Assembly (NCBI GenBank): GCA_021773405.1
Contig: JAJFKD010000051.1
Location: 1-40,902, forward strand
Direction: 5' to 3'
From: Porticoccus sp.
GTDB lineage: Bacteria > Pseudomonadota > Gammaproteobacteria > Pseudomonadales > Porticoccaceae
DNA length: 40,902 nucleotides
In this document: positions 1 to 7,708 of the stretch, one piece after another
Layout: each line of letters opens with the position of its first letter
How positions within the stretch are numbered: the stretch's first letter is position 1
The notes under the pieces: model-generated
The model's input: the letters and a program-made list of their open reading frames with translations, nothing else
The model's database searches: none
Told to the model about the DNA's origin: nothing
Translations under genes and position numbers: made by a program

Positions 1-64
1 GTTGTGCATCTGTCATTGTGTAGGATGACTCTTTTTCGGATGACGCTGTAATCTAAAGCTAGAT

Positions 65-100
65 AAAAAAATCTGGTGCATCGTTGAATACACCAGATTT
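65..100 (-). terminator. Intrinsic terminator of the PstS-like gene
   Basis: A perfect 10-bp inverted repeat (69-78 with 91-100, arms AAATCTGGTG / CACCAGATTT) encloses a 12-nt loop. Read on the minus strand it is followed by a T run (the A tract 65-70). It lies 30 nt beyond the stop codon of the minus-strand PstS-like gene, the expected place. Bases 1-64 show nothing else I can assign. Confidence 0.8.
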
Positions 101-130
101 TAGGAAGTAAGCCGTGCTAACCAGACAGTG

Positions 131-1108
131 TTATTTCCCGATCAGTTTCAGGCCACGTTTAATGACTTTCTCTGGTAGCGGGATATAACCATCTTTGGCA
201 ACAATGGATTGTCCCTCTTTAGAGAGAACCATTGTTAGAAACTCTTGTTCTATCGCCCCAAGCGGCTGATTAGGGTGCTTGTTCACATACACATAGAGCA
301 ATCTGGAAAGTGGATAGCTACCTTTAAGTGCATTTTCTGGTGTGGCTTCTACGTATTTCTTACCTTTTTTGGCGATTGGAACTGCTTTTACGCCAGAAGT
401 GATATAGCCAATGCCGGAATAACCAACGCTGTTCAGTGAGGTTGAAATGGATTGCACAACAGAAGCAGAGCCAGGCTGCTCATTTACCGTGTTTTTGTAA
501 TCGCCTTTACAGAGAGCACGGCTTTTGAAATAGCCATAAGTACCAGAAACAGAGTTACGACCAAACAATTGGATGTTGCGAGTACGCCACGCCCCGGAGA
601 GCCCCAGGTCACCCCACTTGGAGGTGGATTTTTTGGCGCCACATTTCAGGGTGCTGGAGAAAATTGAATCTACCTGCTCGATAGACAGACCTTCGACAGG
701 GTTGTCTTTGTGTACATAAACAGCCAGAGCATCCACCGCAACAGGAATGGCTGTTGGCTTGTAACCGAACTGCTGTTCAAAAGCCTGGATTTCCTTACTT
801 TTCATTTTTCGGCTCATTGGGCCAAGGTTTGACGTACTTTCTGTCAACGCCGGTGGCGCAGTAGAGGAACCCGCAGCTTGAATCTGAATATTTACGCTGG
901 GGTAAAAACGGTTAAATTCTTCTGCCCACAACGTCATCATGTTGGCTAAGGTATCAGAACCGATACTGGTAAGGTTGCCGGAAATACCACTGACAGTTTC
1001 ATAAGGGTCACTTTCATAGGCCGCTTTGTCTTCAGCATTGGCTCCCACGAAGGGAGTTAGCAGCATCATGACCAAGGCATAGGGGTAAGAATTACGCAAG
1101 AGCCTCAT
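131..1108 (-). CDS. PstS-like periplasmic substrate-binding protein (orphan)
   Basis: A 325-aa secreted protein of the type 2 periplasmic-binding fold, PstS/PBP-like branch. The signal peptide is about residues 1-25, cleaved near GANA-ED. The first ligand-loop region is [15 protein letters not shown] (residues 44-58), with an [11 protein letters not shown] stretch about 25 residues on, and a serine-rich [12 protein letters not shown] segment follows near 184-195. These match the phosphate-binding loops of the family. The ATG has a good ribosome site (AAGGAA at 1117-1122, 8 nt spacing). No pstC, pstA, pstB or phoU is nearby, so this is an orphan: a high-affinity phosphate scavenger, a sensor, or a binding protein reused in the extracellular matrix. 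It is divergent from the riboswitch/matrix operon and has its own terminator. The fold is fairly sure; phosphate as ligand is an inference. Confidence 0.88.
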   Translation of the reverse strand: MRLLRNSYPYALVMMLLTPFVGANAEDKAAYESDPYETVSGISGNLTSIGSDTLANMMTLWAEEFNRFYPSVNIQIQAAGSSTAPPALTESTSNLGPMSRKMKSKEIQAFEQQFGYKPTAIPVAVDALAVYVHKDNPVEGLSIEQVDSIFSSTLKCGAKKSTSKWGDLGLSGAWRTRNIQLFGRNSVSGTYGYFKSRALCKGDYKNTVNEQPGSASVVQSISTSLNSVGYSGIGYITSGVKAVPIAKKGKKYVEATPENALKGSYPLSRLLYVYVNKHPNQPLGAIEQEFLTMVLSKEGQSIVAKDGYIPLPEKVIKRGLKLIGK

Positions 1109-1181
1109 TTTCTATATTCCTTAAATAATAATGTTGTAGATTCTATTTTTTTATCGGGTGGGTAGAAAAAGCAATCCTATT

Positions 1182-1222
1182 ACAGAAGTTTGAAGTATTT
1201 GTGACAAACAGAAGTTTGAAGT
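1182..1222. repeat. 15-bp direct repeat in the leader of the PstS-like gene
   Basis: ACAGAAGTTTGAAGT occurs twice without mismatch, at 1182-1196 and 1208-1222, with starts 26 bp apart. It lies 74-114 bp upstream of the minus-strand ATG at 1108, so it could be a pair of activator sites for the PstS-like gene. A GTGACAAA motif sits between the copies (1201-1208) and again at 1257-1264. No known regulator box is recognised. Confidence 0.5.
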
Positions 1223-1413
1223 GATTATTTCAAGGCTCTCGTAAACCTGAAAATTAGTGACAAAGTTCAAAAAAAAATTTACTAAATTTTCATAAAACTA
1301 TGTTTTTTGTTCGACGAAAAACTGTCAGATTAATTTACATATCAAAAAAATATTATTAATAACAGATTGTTATTGCCATTTGTTTAGATGATTTTAAGGT
1401 AGCAGAAATAAAA

Positions 1414-1431
1414 CTGTTATAAATCTTTCAT
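1414..1431 (+). promoter_or_regulatory. Pho-box-like 11-bp repeat upstream of the riboswitch leader
   Basis: CTGTTATAAATCTTTCAT agrees at 16 of 18 positions with the enterobacterial PhoB box (two CTGTCA-type half-sites 11 bp apart). It precedes the riboswitch and would suit a promoter for the long leader of the 1755 operon. No convincing -10 hexamer at the usual distance was seen and the area is AT-rich, so this is only a candidate. The stretch 1109-1595 holds this site, the direct repeat at 1182-1222, and a CCTAA/TTAGG hairpin at 1478-1491 whose 3' arm could instead pair with ACACCT at 1441-1446. Confidence 0.35.
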
Positions 1432-1595
1432 GTAAATCACACACCTCTGTAACGCTTCCCCCTTAAAAATACGTAGGCCTAATCTTTTAGGTGTGGCTGA
1501 AAGCTCTTGTATAGGGACCATTTTAGAGCCTGAGCCTAGAAAAATATGGAGTTCATTTTCAGTGGGGAGAAATCGCCGGGGATGATGCTTTACCA

Positions 1596-1690
1596 GTACT
1601 AGCCAAACCTGTTGTGAGGCGGGGACGGAAAGCCACGGGTCTTGTGGGTTAAGTAAGAGATTGTCAAGACAGCCGGGTTGCTGATGCAAA
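1596..1690 (+). promoter_or_regulatory. Cyclic di-GMP class I (GEMM-I) riboswitch candidate
   Basis: The leader has the ordered signature of the GEMM-I aptamer. GCCAAACC lies at 1602-1609. A hairpin 1608-1623 is capped by a GNRA tetraloop (GUGA, 1614-1617). GGGGACGGAAAGCCACGGG follows at 1621-1639. A second helix pairs GTCTTG (1639-1644) with CAAGAC (1665-1670). The 3' core is AGCCGGGTTGCTG (1671-1683). The known family has GGCAAACC, GACGCAAAGCC, a GNRA loop and a GGGUUACC-like 3' strand. C1603 and G1628 differ from consensus but form a compensated swap of a G-C pair. Downstream, AAGCA/TGCTT (1691-1705) makes a hairpin without a U run, and CCTA (1731-1734) can pair with TAGG (1740-1743), overlapping the AGGAG of the 1755 gene, which would suit translational control. 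Whether ligand turns the gene on or off cannot be told from sequence. Confidence 0.82.
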
Positions 1691-1754
1691 AAGCAGCGAT
1701 TGCTTATGCATTGTTAACTTGATGTTTAAACCTACTTTTTAGGAGACAATCTCG

Positions 1755-2498
1755 ATGAAATTTAAGACTTTATTGGCTGTTGCAACTGTTGCAGTTTCTG
1801 GCGCAGCAAACGCTGTTCTGGAAAATGGTAACGATGGTGAGCTGGTTTTCTCTGCATGGGATCCAGTAAACCAGGTTTCTTACACACAAGATCTCGGTGT
1901 TCGTCACAATGCTATTTTGGGTGAGTACGCTAACGCTAGCTACTCTTTGTCTTTCAATGTAGACCCTCTGTACAACACTGTTTTCACTTCTTCAAATGTA
2001 AATGACATTATTTGGAACGTTAGCTCTGCCAGCACCGATTTCTTTGGCAACTACGGTGTTCAGTTCACTACTTTGGACCCGGCTCCTGCTGCTTTTGGAA
2101 ACTTCCAAAATTTGGCTAACGTTGCGGCTCAGCATGTTCAGTATTCACAAGCGCTGCAAGGTGTAAACCCAGCTGCTGGTGATATTGCATATGAGGGCAA
2201 CACTACAAATGGTGCATACGCTGGTAGCCCTTCACTGTGGAACACCAATTGGGCTGGCCAAGGCGGTGTTTTGAACAACACTGCTTCTATCGGTGACAGC
2301 ATGAATTGGTTCTTCATGGGCCTGAGCGCTGACTTCTCAACGGCTGCATTGCGTGATGAAGCTCTTGCTGACTGGACATTCGATGGTACTAACCTGAACT
2401 TTGCTTCTACTGTTGTGCCTGTTCCTGCTGCTGCTTGGTTGTTGGCTTCTGGCCTGATCGGCTTGAGCACAATCACTCGTCGTCGCAAGACTGCTTAA
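1755..2498 (+). CDS. VPLPA-type CTERM secreted surface protein, riboswitch-controlled
   Basis: A 247-aa secreted protein. The signal peptide is residues 1-20 (MKFKTLLAVATVAVSGAANA). The middle is rich in Asn, Ala, Ser and aromatic residues and lacks cysteine; I recognise no catalytic domain. The C-terminus is a textbook exosortase sorting signal: VPVPA at 221-225, a hydrophobic helix (WLLASGLIGL) and a basic tail (RRRK). This is the VPLPA-CTERM variety, whose processing enzyme is XrtD-type exosortase; one lies at 36497-38113. AGGAG (1741-1745) is 9 nt before ATG. The leader carries the c-di-GMP riboswitch. GCT, GGT and CTG codons dominate, suggesting very high expression. It is 52 nt upstream of the next gene and probably cotranscribed with it. 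A structural matrix or sheath protein is the best guess. Confidence 0.88.
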   Translation: MKFKTLLAVATVAVSGAANAVLENGNDGELVFSAWDPVNQVSYTQDLGVRHNAILGEYANASYSLSFNVDPLYNTVFTSSNVNDIIWNVSSASTDFFGNYGVQFTTLDPAPAAFGNFQNLANVAAQHVQYSQALQGVNPAAGDIAYEGNTTNGAYAGSPSLWNTNWAGQGGVLNNTASIGDSMNWFFMGLSADFSTAALRDEALADWTFDGTNLNFASTVVPVPAAAWLLASGLIGLSTITRRRKTA

Positions 2499-2550
2499 TT
2501 TCTGGTTTTTCCAGTTTAATTATTTAATCCTTCTTTTGGGAGTTTAAAAA

Positions 2551-4017
2551 ATGAATATGAAACGTATTTCTGTAGCTGTAGCTGCTGCTGTTCTGTCTGC
2601 CGGTGCATTTGCTCATGGTCCATCTGTAACTCCAGATAGCGAAATCTGGATCTCTGGTGCTTCTGCTCAGGATAAAGCCCTGGCTGCACTGTTCACTGAT
2701 TTGTGTGATGCTGGCACCTTGGATGAATTCAAAGACAATGCAAATCCTTCAAAACCAGGTAAAGCACACTCTGCTTACTTCTGCACACTGTCTCCAGCTA
2801 ATGTTCCTGGCCTATCTGCTGCGCAAAAAGTACTGTTGCACAAGCGTTCAGCAGGTGGTTCAGGTCAAGGCGTACAGCCAGTAGCTGATGGTGTTGCTAT
2901 TGAAGCTATGGCTATCGATAACGGCAACTGTACTGAAACAAGTGCTGGCAGCCAAGATTGGCGTTGTACTATCAGCAATCCAGGTGATTTGGAAAATAAA
3001 GTATCTGATGCTGGTATTTCTGACGTAGAACCTGCTCTGTTTGTTGGTCCAAACGTACCACCTAGTAGTGTACCTGTGACAGCTTCTCAGCTGGCTAACA
3101 TTGATGTTACATCTATGAATGCTGTTATCTTTGGTGTTCCTGTCACTGAAGCTCTGCGTGACGCTCTTCAAGAAGTTCAAGGTCTGACTGTGGGTGCTGA
3201 AGACGAAGCTAACATGCCTTCTCTGTCTAAGTCTCAAGTTAGCTCCATCATCAGTGGTGCTACTAAAGACTGGGATCAGTTCAAAGTAGACAATGGCGGT
3301 ACTATAGTTGGTTTGGCTAGCTATCCTTTCACAACGGCTGCCGCTCCTACTCTGGAAGGCCCTTTGTCAAAGCCACTGGTTAACGTTTGTCGTCGTGTTC
3401 CAGGTTCTGGTACTCAGGCTCAAATGAACGCCAAGTTCAACAGCTCTCCTTGTGCTGCTGGTGCTAACCCAACTGCGTTGGCATCTGCTACTAACCCATT
3501 CTTTGGTCCAATCATTGTTGAAAACAGTGGTTCAGGCGACGTAAGTGCATGTTTGAATGCTGCTGATACAGCTGGTAAGTGGGCTGTTGGTGTTCAAAGC
3601 CTGGAAAAAGGTGCTGATGCTTCAGGACTGACTGATCAATTCCGTTTCGTGAAAGTTGACGGTGTTGCTCCTACTCTGGAAAACGTAGCTGCTAACAAGT
3701 ACTTCGACTGGGTAGAAACGACTATGCAATGGCGTAAAGCTGCAGCTCCAGTTCCTGGCCCTACTGGTGATACTCTGACCATCGTGCAAAAAATTGCTAG
3801 CGATGCCAGCAGCCCAGCTACCATTAACTCTTTGAATGTGAAATTTGCTCACCCATTTGCTACAAACCCAGGTGCTTACCTGGCTCTGAGCACAAATGGT
3901 CACACGCCATCTTTCCCATTCGATCCAACTAACCCAGTTGCTACTGCAACTCACGCGTTCTCTGGTGCGCCTAACAGCTGTTCTACACCTGTATCAAATA
4001 CTGACAGCGAACTGTAA
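2551..4017 (+). CDS. Secreted eight-cysteine PstS-fold-like protein, copy 1 (highly expressed)
   Basis: A 488-aa secreted protein. The signal peptide ends near AFA (residue 21) and the mature chain starts HGPSVTPDSEIWISGAS. EIWISGASAQDKA resembles the first ligand-binding loop of PstS-like proteins, QVSSIISGATKDWDQF the conserved SG-x-W hinge region, and CRRVPGSGTQAQMN the SGT anion-binding loop, so I infer a distant type 2 periplasmic-binding fold. There are eight cysteines in the mature part (after DL, YF, NGN, DWR, NV, SSP, VSA and NS), all kept in the neighbouring paralog, suggesting four disulfides. GGGAG at 2538-2542 is 8 nt before ATG. Codon use is strongly biased (GCT, GGT, CGT, CTG), as in abundant proteins. 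It follows the CTERM gene and ends at a strong terminator, so both are probably under the riboswitch. The ligand is unknown; a matrix role is possible. Confidence 0.78.
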   Translation: MNMKRISVAVAAAVLSAGAFAHGPSVTPDSEIWISGASAQDKALAALFTDLCDAGTLDEFKDNANPSKPGKAHSAYFCTLSPANVPGLSAAQKVLLHKRSAGGSGQGVQPVADGVAIEAMAIDNGNCTETSAGSQDWRCTISNPGDLENKVSDAGISDVEPALFVGPNVPPSSVPVTASQLANIDVTSMNAVIFGVPVTEALRDALQEVQGLTVGAEDEANMPSLSKSQVSSIISGATKDWDQFKVDNGGTIVGLASYPFTTAAAPTLEGPLSKPLVNVCRRVPGSGTQAQMNAKFNSSPCAAGANPTALASATNPFFGPIIVENSGSGDVSACLNAADTAGKWAVGVQSLEKGADASGLTDQFRFVKVDGVAPTLENVAANKYFDWVETTMQWRKAAAPVPGPTGDTLTIVQKIASDASSPATINSLNVKFAHPFATNPGAYLALSTNGHTPSFPFDPTNPVATATHAFSGAPNSCSTPVSNTDSEL

Positions 4018-4044
4018 GCATTACGCTGACAGAGTTTGAAAAAG

Positions 4045-4075
4045 CCGGGAGCCCTTTTGGGCTCCCGGTTTTTTT
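4045..4075 (+). terminator. Strong intrinsic terminator of the 1755-4017 operon
   Basis: A perfect 10-bp GC-rich stem (4045-4054 CCGGGAGCCC with 4059-4068), TTTT loop, then seven T. The upstream A tract (4039-4043) could let it also work in reverse. It separates the highly expressed pair from the paralog at 4218. Confidence 0.93.
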
Positions 4076-4217
4076 ATGGGGTTTGTTATTTGTGATTTAT
4101 TTGAATAGTTAATCAGGGATAGAAGAGGCCACTTGTTTGTAAGAATGAACATAATTTAATGATGTCTCGTTTTATTAAGGACAATTTAATCATTGAGCTC
4201 GAGATTGGGCGTTTAGA

Positions 4218-5702
4218 ATGAAAATGAAATACATCTTTATTGCAATTACATCAGCTATTATTTCTGTCAGTACTTTTTTTTCAGCCAGTACATTGGCGCA
4301 TGGCCCATCAGTAATCCCCGACCGTGAAATTTGGATTTCTGGTTCATCGATTCAGGATAAAGCTATAGGGGTATTATTCTCCGATCTTTGTGATTCAGGT
4401 ACTCTGGATATATTCAAAGACAACGCCAGCCCATCAAAACCAGGTCAGGCTCATTCCGCTTATTTCTGCACATTATCTCCAGCTAATGTGTCTGGTTTGC
4501 CAGCTGCTCAAAAAGTACTGTTACACAAGCGGTCATTGGGCGGTTCTTATGAGGGAATTCATCCTGTTGCTGATGGTATGGCAATCGATGCCATGGTTAT
4601 CGATAACGGCAACTGTGCTGAAACCAGTGTTGGTAGCCAGGATTGGCTCTGTACTATCAGCAATCCTGGGGACTTGCAAAATAAGGTATCCGATGCGGGT
4701 ATTTCTAATGTAGAGCCTGCATTATTTATTGGTCTAAATGTAAAGCCAAGTGGTGTTCCCGTTACACCCATTCAGTTATCGAGAATCAATGTTACTCCTA
4801 TGGTTGCAGTGATTTATGGTGTTCCAGTAACCAAAAATCTGCGTGATGCTTTGCAAGAAGTTCAGGGTTTGGTTGTTGGTGATGAGGCTGAAGCCAATAT
4901 GCCTTCTCTGACTAAGATTCAAGTTAGCTCCATCATTAGTGGTGCTGTTAGGACTTGGGACCAGTTTTTGATAGATAATGGTGGTACTAAAGTTGGCTTG
5001 GCTAGTTTCCCTTTTGTAACGGCCTCTGCTCCTACTTTTGAAGGTCCTTTGAGCAAACCTTACGTTTATATTTGTCGTCGTGTGCCAGGTTCTGGTACTC
5101 AGGCTCAAATGAATGCCAAGTTCAACAATTCTCCTTGTGCTGCGGGCGCTAACCCAACTGCTCAGGATTTTTCACATTCACACTTTTTTGGTCCAATTAT
5201 TGTTGAAAACAATGGCTCTGGTGATGTAAGCACTTGTTTGAATAATGCTGATACTGCTGGTAAGTGGGCGCTTGGTGTTCAAAGCCTGGAAAAAGGTGCT
5301 AATGCTTCTGGTCTGACTGATCAGTTCCGTTTCGTGAAAATTGACGGCGTTGCTCCTTTTTTGGAAAACGTAGCGGCTAATAAGTACTTCGACTGGGCAG
5401 AAGTTACCATGCAGTGGCGTAAACCTTCTGCTCCGGTACCGGGACCTTCGGGTGATATCCTGATAATTTTAAAAACAATTGCCCAGAGTGCCAGTAATCC
5501 AGCAAGGGTTGCTGCTTTTAATGCGGGTTTTTCCCATCCGTTCCAGGTTAATCCGGGTGCCTACCTGGCATTAAGTGGTAATGGCTATGTACCATCATTC
5601 CCCTTTGATCCAAGTAACCCAGTTGCAGCGGCTACCCATGCCTTCTCCGGGATACCCAGTACCTGTAGCGTTCCTTTGATGTCAGGGGAGAGTGATTTGT
5701 AA
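4218..5702 (+). CDS. Secreted eight-cysteine PstS-fold-like protein, copy 2
   Basis: A 494-aa paralog of the 2551-4017 protein, roughly three quarters identical by eye, colinear throughout with only an insertion in the signal peptide (residues 1-27, ending TLA-HGPSV). It keeps the EIWISGSS loop, the SIISGAVRTWDQF segment, the CRRVPGSGTQ loop and all eight cysteines. Unlike copy 1 its codons are unbiased and its ribosome site is weak, so it is expected to be made in much smaller amounts. It has its own leader (4076-4217, no riboswitch seen) and its own terminator. This is a tandem duplication with divergence in expression level. It could serve a different condition or ligand; at the protein level it shows no sign of decay. 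Confidence 0.8.
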   Translation: MKMKYIFIAITSAIISVSTFFSASTLAHGPSVIPDREIWISGSSIQDKAIGVLFSDLCDSGTLDIFKDNASPSKPGQAHSAYFCTLSPANVSGLPAAQKVLLHKRSLGGSYEGIHPVADGMAIDAMVIDNGNCAETSVGSQDWLCTISNPGDLQNKVSDAGISNVEPALFIGLNVKPSGVPVTPIQLSRINVTPMVAVIYGVPVTKNLRDALQEVQGLVVGDEAEANMPSLTKIQVSSIISGAVRTWDQFLIDNGGTKVGLASFPFVTASAPTFEGPLSKPYVYICRRVPGSGTQAQMNAKFNNSPCAAGANPTAQDFSHSHFFGPIIVENNGSGDVSTCLNNADTAGKWALGVQSLEKGANASGLTDQFRFVKIDGVAPFLENVAANKYFDWAEVTMQWRKPSAPVPGPSGDILIILKTIAQSASNPARVAAFNAGFSHPFQVNPGAYLALSGNGYVPSFPFDPSNPVAAATHAFSGIPSTCSVPLMSGESDL

Positions 5703-5736
5703 TCAGATTTGCGACAACGACTGTGGATTAATATTG

Positions 5737-5765
5737 ACCGGAGGTTTTTTACCTCCGGTTTTTTT
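5737..5765 (+). terminator. Intrinsic terminator after the second PstS-fold-like gene
   Basis: A perfect 9-bp stem (5737-5745 ACCGGAGGT with 5751-5759), a T5 loop and a seven-T tail to 5765. It lies 35 nt after the stop at 5702 and isolates the TPS operon from upstream transcription. Confidence 0.92.
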
Positions 5766-5790
5766 CATTCAATAGTACTTTGTAAGCTCT

Positions 5791-5808
5791 CTGTAAATTT
5801 AATGTCAT
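5791..5808 (+). promoter_or_regulatory. Weak Pho-box-like repeat before tpsB
   Basis: CTGTAAATTTAATGTCAT contains two CTGTCA-like half-sites exactly 11 bp apart, about 13 of 18 matches to the PhoB box. It lies 56 bp before the tpsB ATG, a sensible promoter position, and is the only regulatory hint in 5766-5863. Chance occurrence in AT-rich DNA cannot be excluded. Confidence 0.22.
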
Positions 5809-5863
5809 ATTGGGCTGTTACTTTTCCGTCCCTTGTATGTGATTCTATTTCGTTGACGTTTCT

Positions 5864-7588
5864 ATGGCTTTTTCGTTTCTGAGAGCAACGCTGCCTTTTA
5901 TAGGTTTGTCTGGGTTGATACTTTCTTCCATGGCTTGTTATGCCTATGGGCAAAGTGATATTGATTCTAGTCAGAATGCAGGTGGAGAAATTTTTTCTGA
6001 GAAAGGAGGGGCTGGTGAAGAGGCTGGTGTTGTCGTTGAAGAACAACAGGAGGCTCCCAAGTTTGATATATGGGAATTTCGCGTTAAGGGAAACACGCTT
6101 TTGGATGCCAGAGATATTGAGCTGGCCGTGTATCGTCACCTTGGGCCACAAAAGCGTCTCACTGATATTGAAGAGGCCGCCGATGCGTTAGAGCGTAAAT
6201 ATCGGGATAAGGGGTATCCTACTGTTTATGTGGATATTCCAGAGCAGGATGTTGTGGGTGGGGTTGTTTATCTTGAAGCGACGGAAGGCAAGATTTCCAG
6301 AGTCAGAGTGACAGACTCCGATTACTTTGCATTAACGGAAATTAAGGATGGTATACCTGCTGCCACTGAGGGAGAAGTCCTTCATTTGCCGAGTTTTCAG
6401 CAGGATTTAAATAAGTTAAATACGCTGTCTTCAGATTTAAGTATTGTCCCTATTTTGAAGCAGGGCAATACACCGGGAACCATGGATATCGACTTGAAAG
6501 TTAAGGATAAGTTTCCTCTCCATGGAGAGGTTAGTTTGAATGACTATTACTCCTCTAATACTTCAAAAACCCGGGTTTCAGCAAACATCCGCTACGATAA
6601 TCTTTGGCAAAAACAGCATAGTTTTGGTTTTCATGTTCAGTCCACTCCTGAGGATACGGATGAAATCAAGGTATTTTCCGGAACCTATGTCATGCCCTGG
6701 AAAGATACATCAAACCGTATGGCATTTTATGCGGTTAAATCTGAGAGCGAGATAGCGACTTTGGGTGGTGGTAATGGCCTGCTCGTGGTGGGTGACAGTA
6801 ACATTTACGGTTTTCGTTTTATTGCACCACTAAAATCTTCTCCTCGTTATTTGCACTCATTGACGTTGGGCGTGGATTATAAGGATGTGGAAGAATTGGT
6901 TGGGTTTGATGACCCGGATTTGCAGGGTATTACAACGCCTTTGAGTTATACTGTGTGGTCGGCAAAATATAATGCAACTACACGAAGTGCAACGGCCACA
7001 ACGCGCTATGGTGTGGGGGTTAATTTTGGCTTAACTGATTTTGGTAACAGAATTGAAGAGTTCGAGGATAAGCGCTTTAAGGGCGATCCTGATTTTATTT
7101 ATCTGCTAGCCAGCATGAGTCAACAGCGGTATTTTGAGGATGATTGGCAGTTAAAGACAGCTTTTCGTATGCAGCTTACTGAATCACCTCTGGTGAGTAA
7201 TGAGCAATTCAGTGCCGGTGGGCACAGCTCTGTTCGTGGTTATCATGAGTCACAAAAGGTTGCTGATATTGGCTTTTTGGCAGGACTGGAGTTGAAAACG
7301 CCGTCATTGCTAAATAATAAATTCGAGTTTATCAATGAATTCAGGGGGCTTGTTTTTTTAGAGGGTGCCCAGTTAAAAATCATCGATCCATTGCCTGATC
7401 AGGATGACCGGTTTACCTTGTCCAGTGTGGGAATTGGTATGCGTATGAGCGCAATTGACAATCTGGACCTGTCATTGGACTGGGCCTATCCATTGTCCAA
7501 TGATTGCGGTGATGATTGTGGTGCCGATGAGGGCGATATCAAAAAAGGTGATAGTCGGTTTACCTTTGATTTTTCCTATAAGTTTTAG
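5864..7588 (+). CDS. Two-partner secretion outer-membrane transporter (TpsB, ShlB/FhaC/HecB family)
   Basis: A 574-aa outer-membrane protein that would secrete the giant TpsA encoded next to it. The signal peptide is about residues 1-29 (ending AYG). An acidic linker (35-63) is followed by a POTRA_2-type domain (about 67-145; EFRVKGNTLLD, ALERKYRDKGYPTVYVDIPEQ). A second POTRA-like segment runs to about 215, and the rest is a 16-strand-type barrel. The Omp85/TpsB loop-6 signature is present as GGHSSVRGYHE (G452-Y460), with the lid-lock arginine R458. It ends in aromatic FDFSYKF, as OM barrels do. The length is normal for the family. No clear Shine-Dalgarno precedes the ATG. A cysteine pair in the last extracellular region (NDCGDDCGAD) is unusual. 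First gene of the seven-gene operon. Confidence 0.94.
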   Translation: MAFSFLRATLPFIGLSGLILSSMACYAYGQSDIDSSQNAGGEIFSEKGGAGEEAGVVVEEQQEAPKFDIWEFRVKGNTLLDARDIELAVYRHLGPQKRLTDIEEAADALERKYRDKGYPTVYVDIPEQDVVGGVVYLEATEGKISRVRVTDSDYFALTEIKDGIPAATEGEVLHLPSFQQDLNKLNTLSSDLSIVPILKQGNTPGTMDIDLKVKDKFPLHGEVSLNDYYSSNTSKTRVSANIRYDNLWQKQHSFGFHVQSTPEDTDEIKVFSGTYVMPWKDTSNRMAFYAVKSESEIATLGGGNGLLVVGDSNIYGFRFIAPLKSSPRYLHSLTLGVDYKDVEELVGFDDPDLQGITTPLSYTVWSAKYNATTRSATATTRYGVGVNFGLTDFGNRIEEFEDKRFKGDPDFIYLLASMSQQRYFEDDWQLKTAFRMQLTESPLVSNEQFSAGGHSSVRGYHESQKVADIGFLAGLELKTPSLLNNKFEFINEFRGLVFLEGAQLKIIDPLPDQDDRFTLSSVGIGMRMSAIDNLDLSLDWAYPLSNDCGDDCGADEGDIKKGDSRFTFDFSYKF

Positions 7589-7708
7589 TGCCTTAGTCAA
7601 TTACCATTTTCTTTTCTATCTGTTGTTTTACCTTTTCGTCATTTAATCGTAATAAAAATTTAATAGTTCAGTGTGAAAATCTCTTGCCTGATTCTGGAGA
7701 GATTTTCT

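Noticed and set aside
1417-1689. A 90-codon minus-strand open frame in the gap before the CTERM gene
   Set aside because: It starts with TTG without a ribosome site, resembles no protein I know, and is antisense to the riboswitch, whose conserved structure explains the sequence better.
7673-7708. An upstream GTG start for tpsA, and similar upstream starts at 20955, 22617, 23417, 24235, 27870, 30379, 33448, 34872 and 36181
   Set aside because: In each case a downstream in-frame start has a better ribosome site, a cleaner signal peptide or avoids overlap with the neighbour; the shorter forms are annotated.
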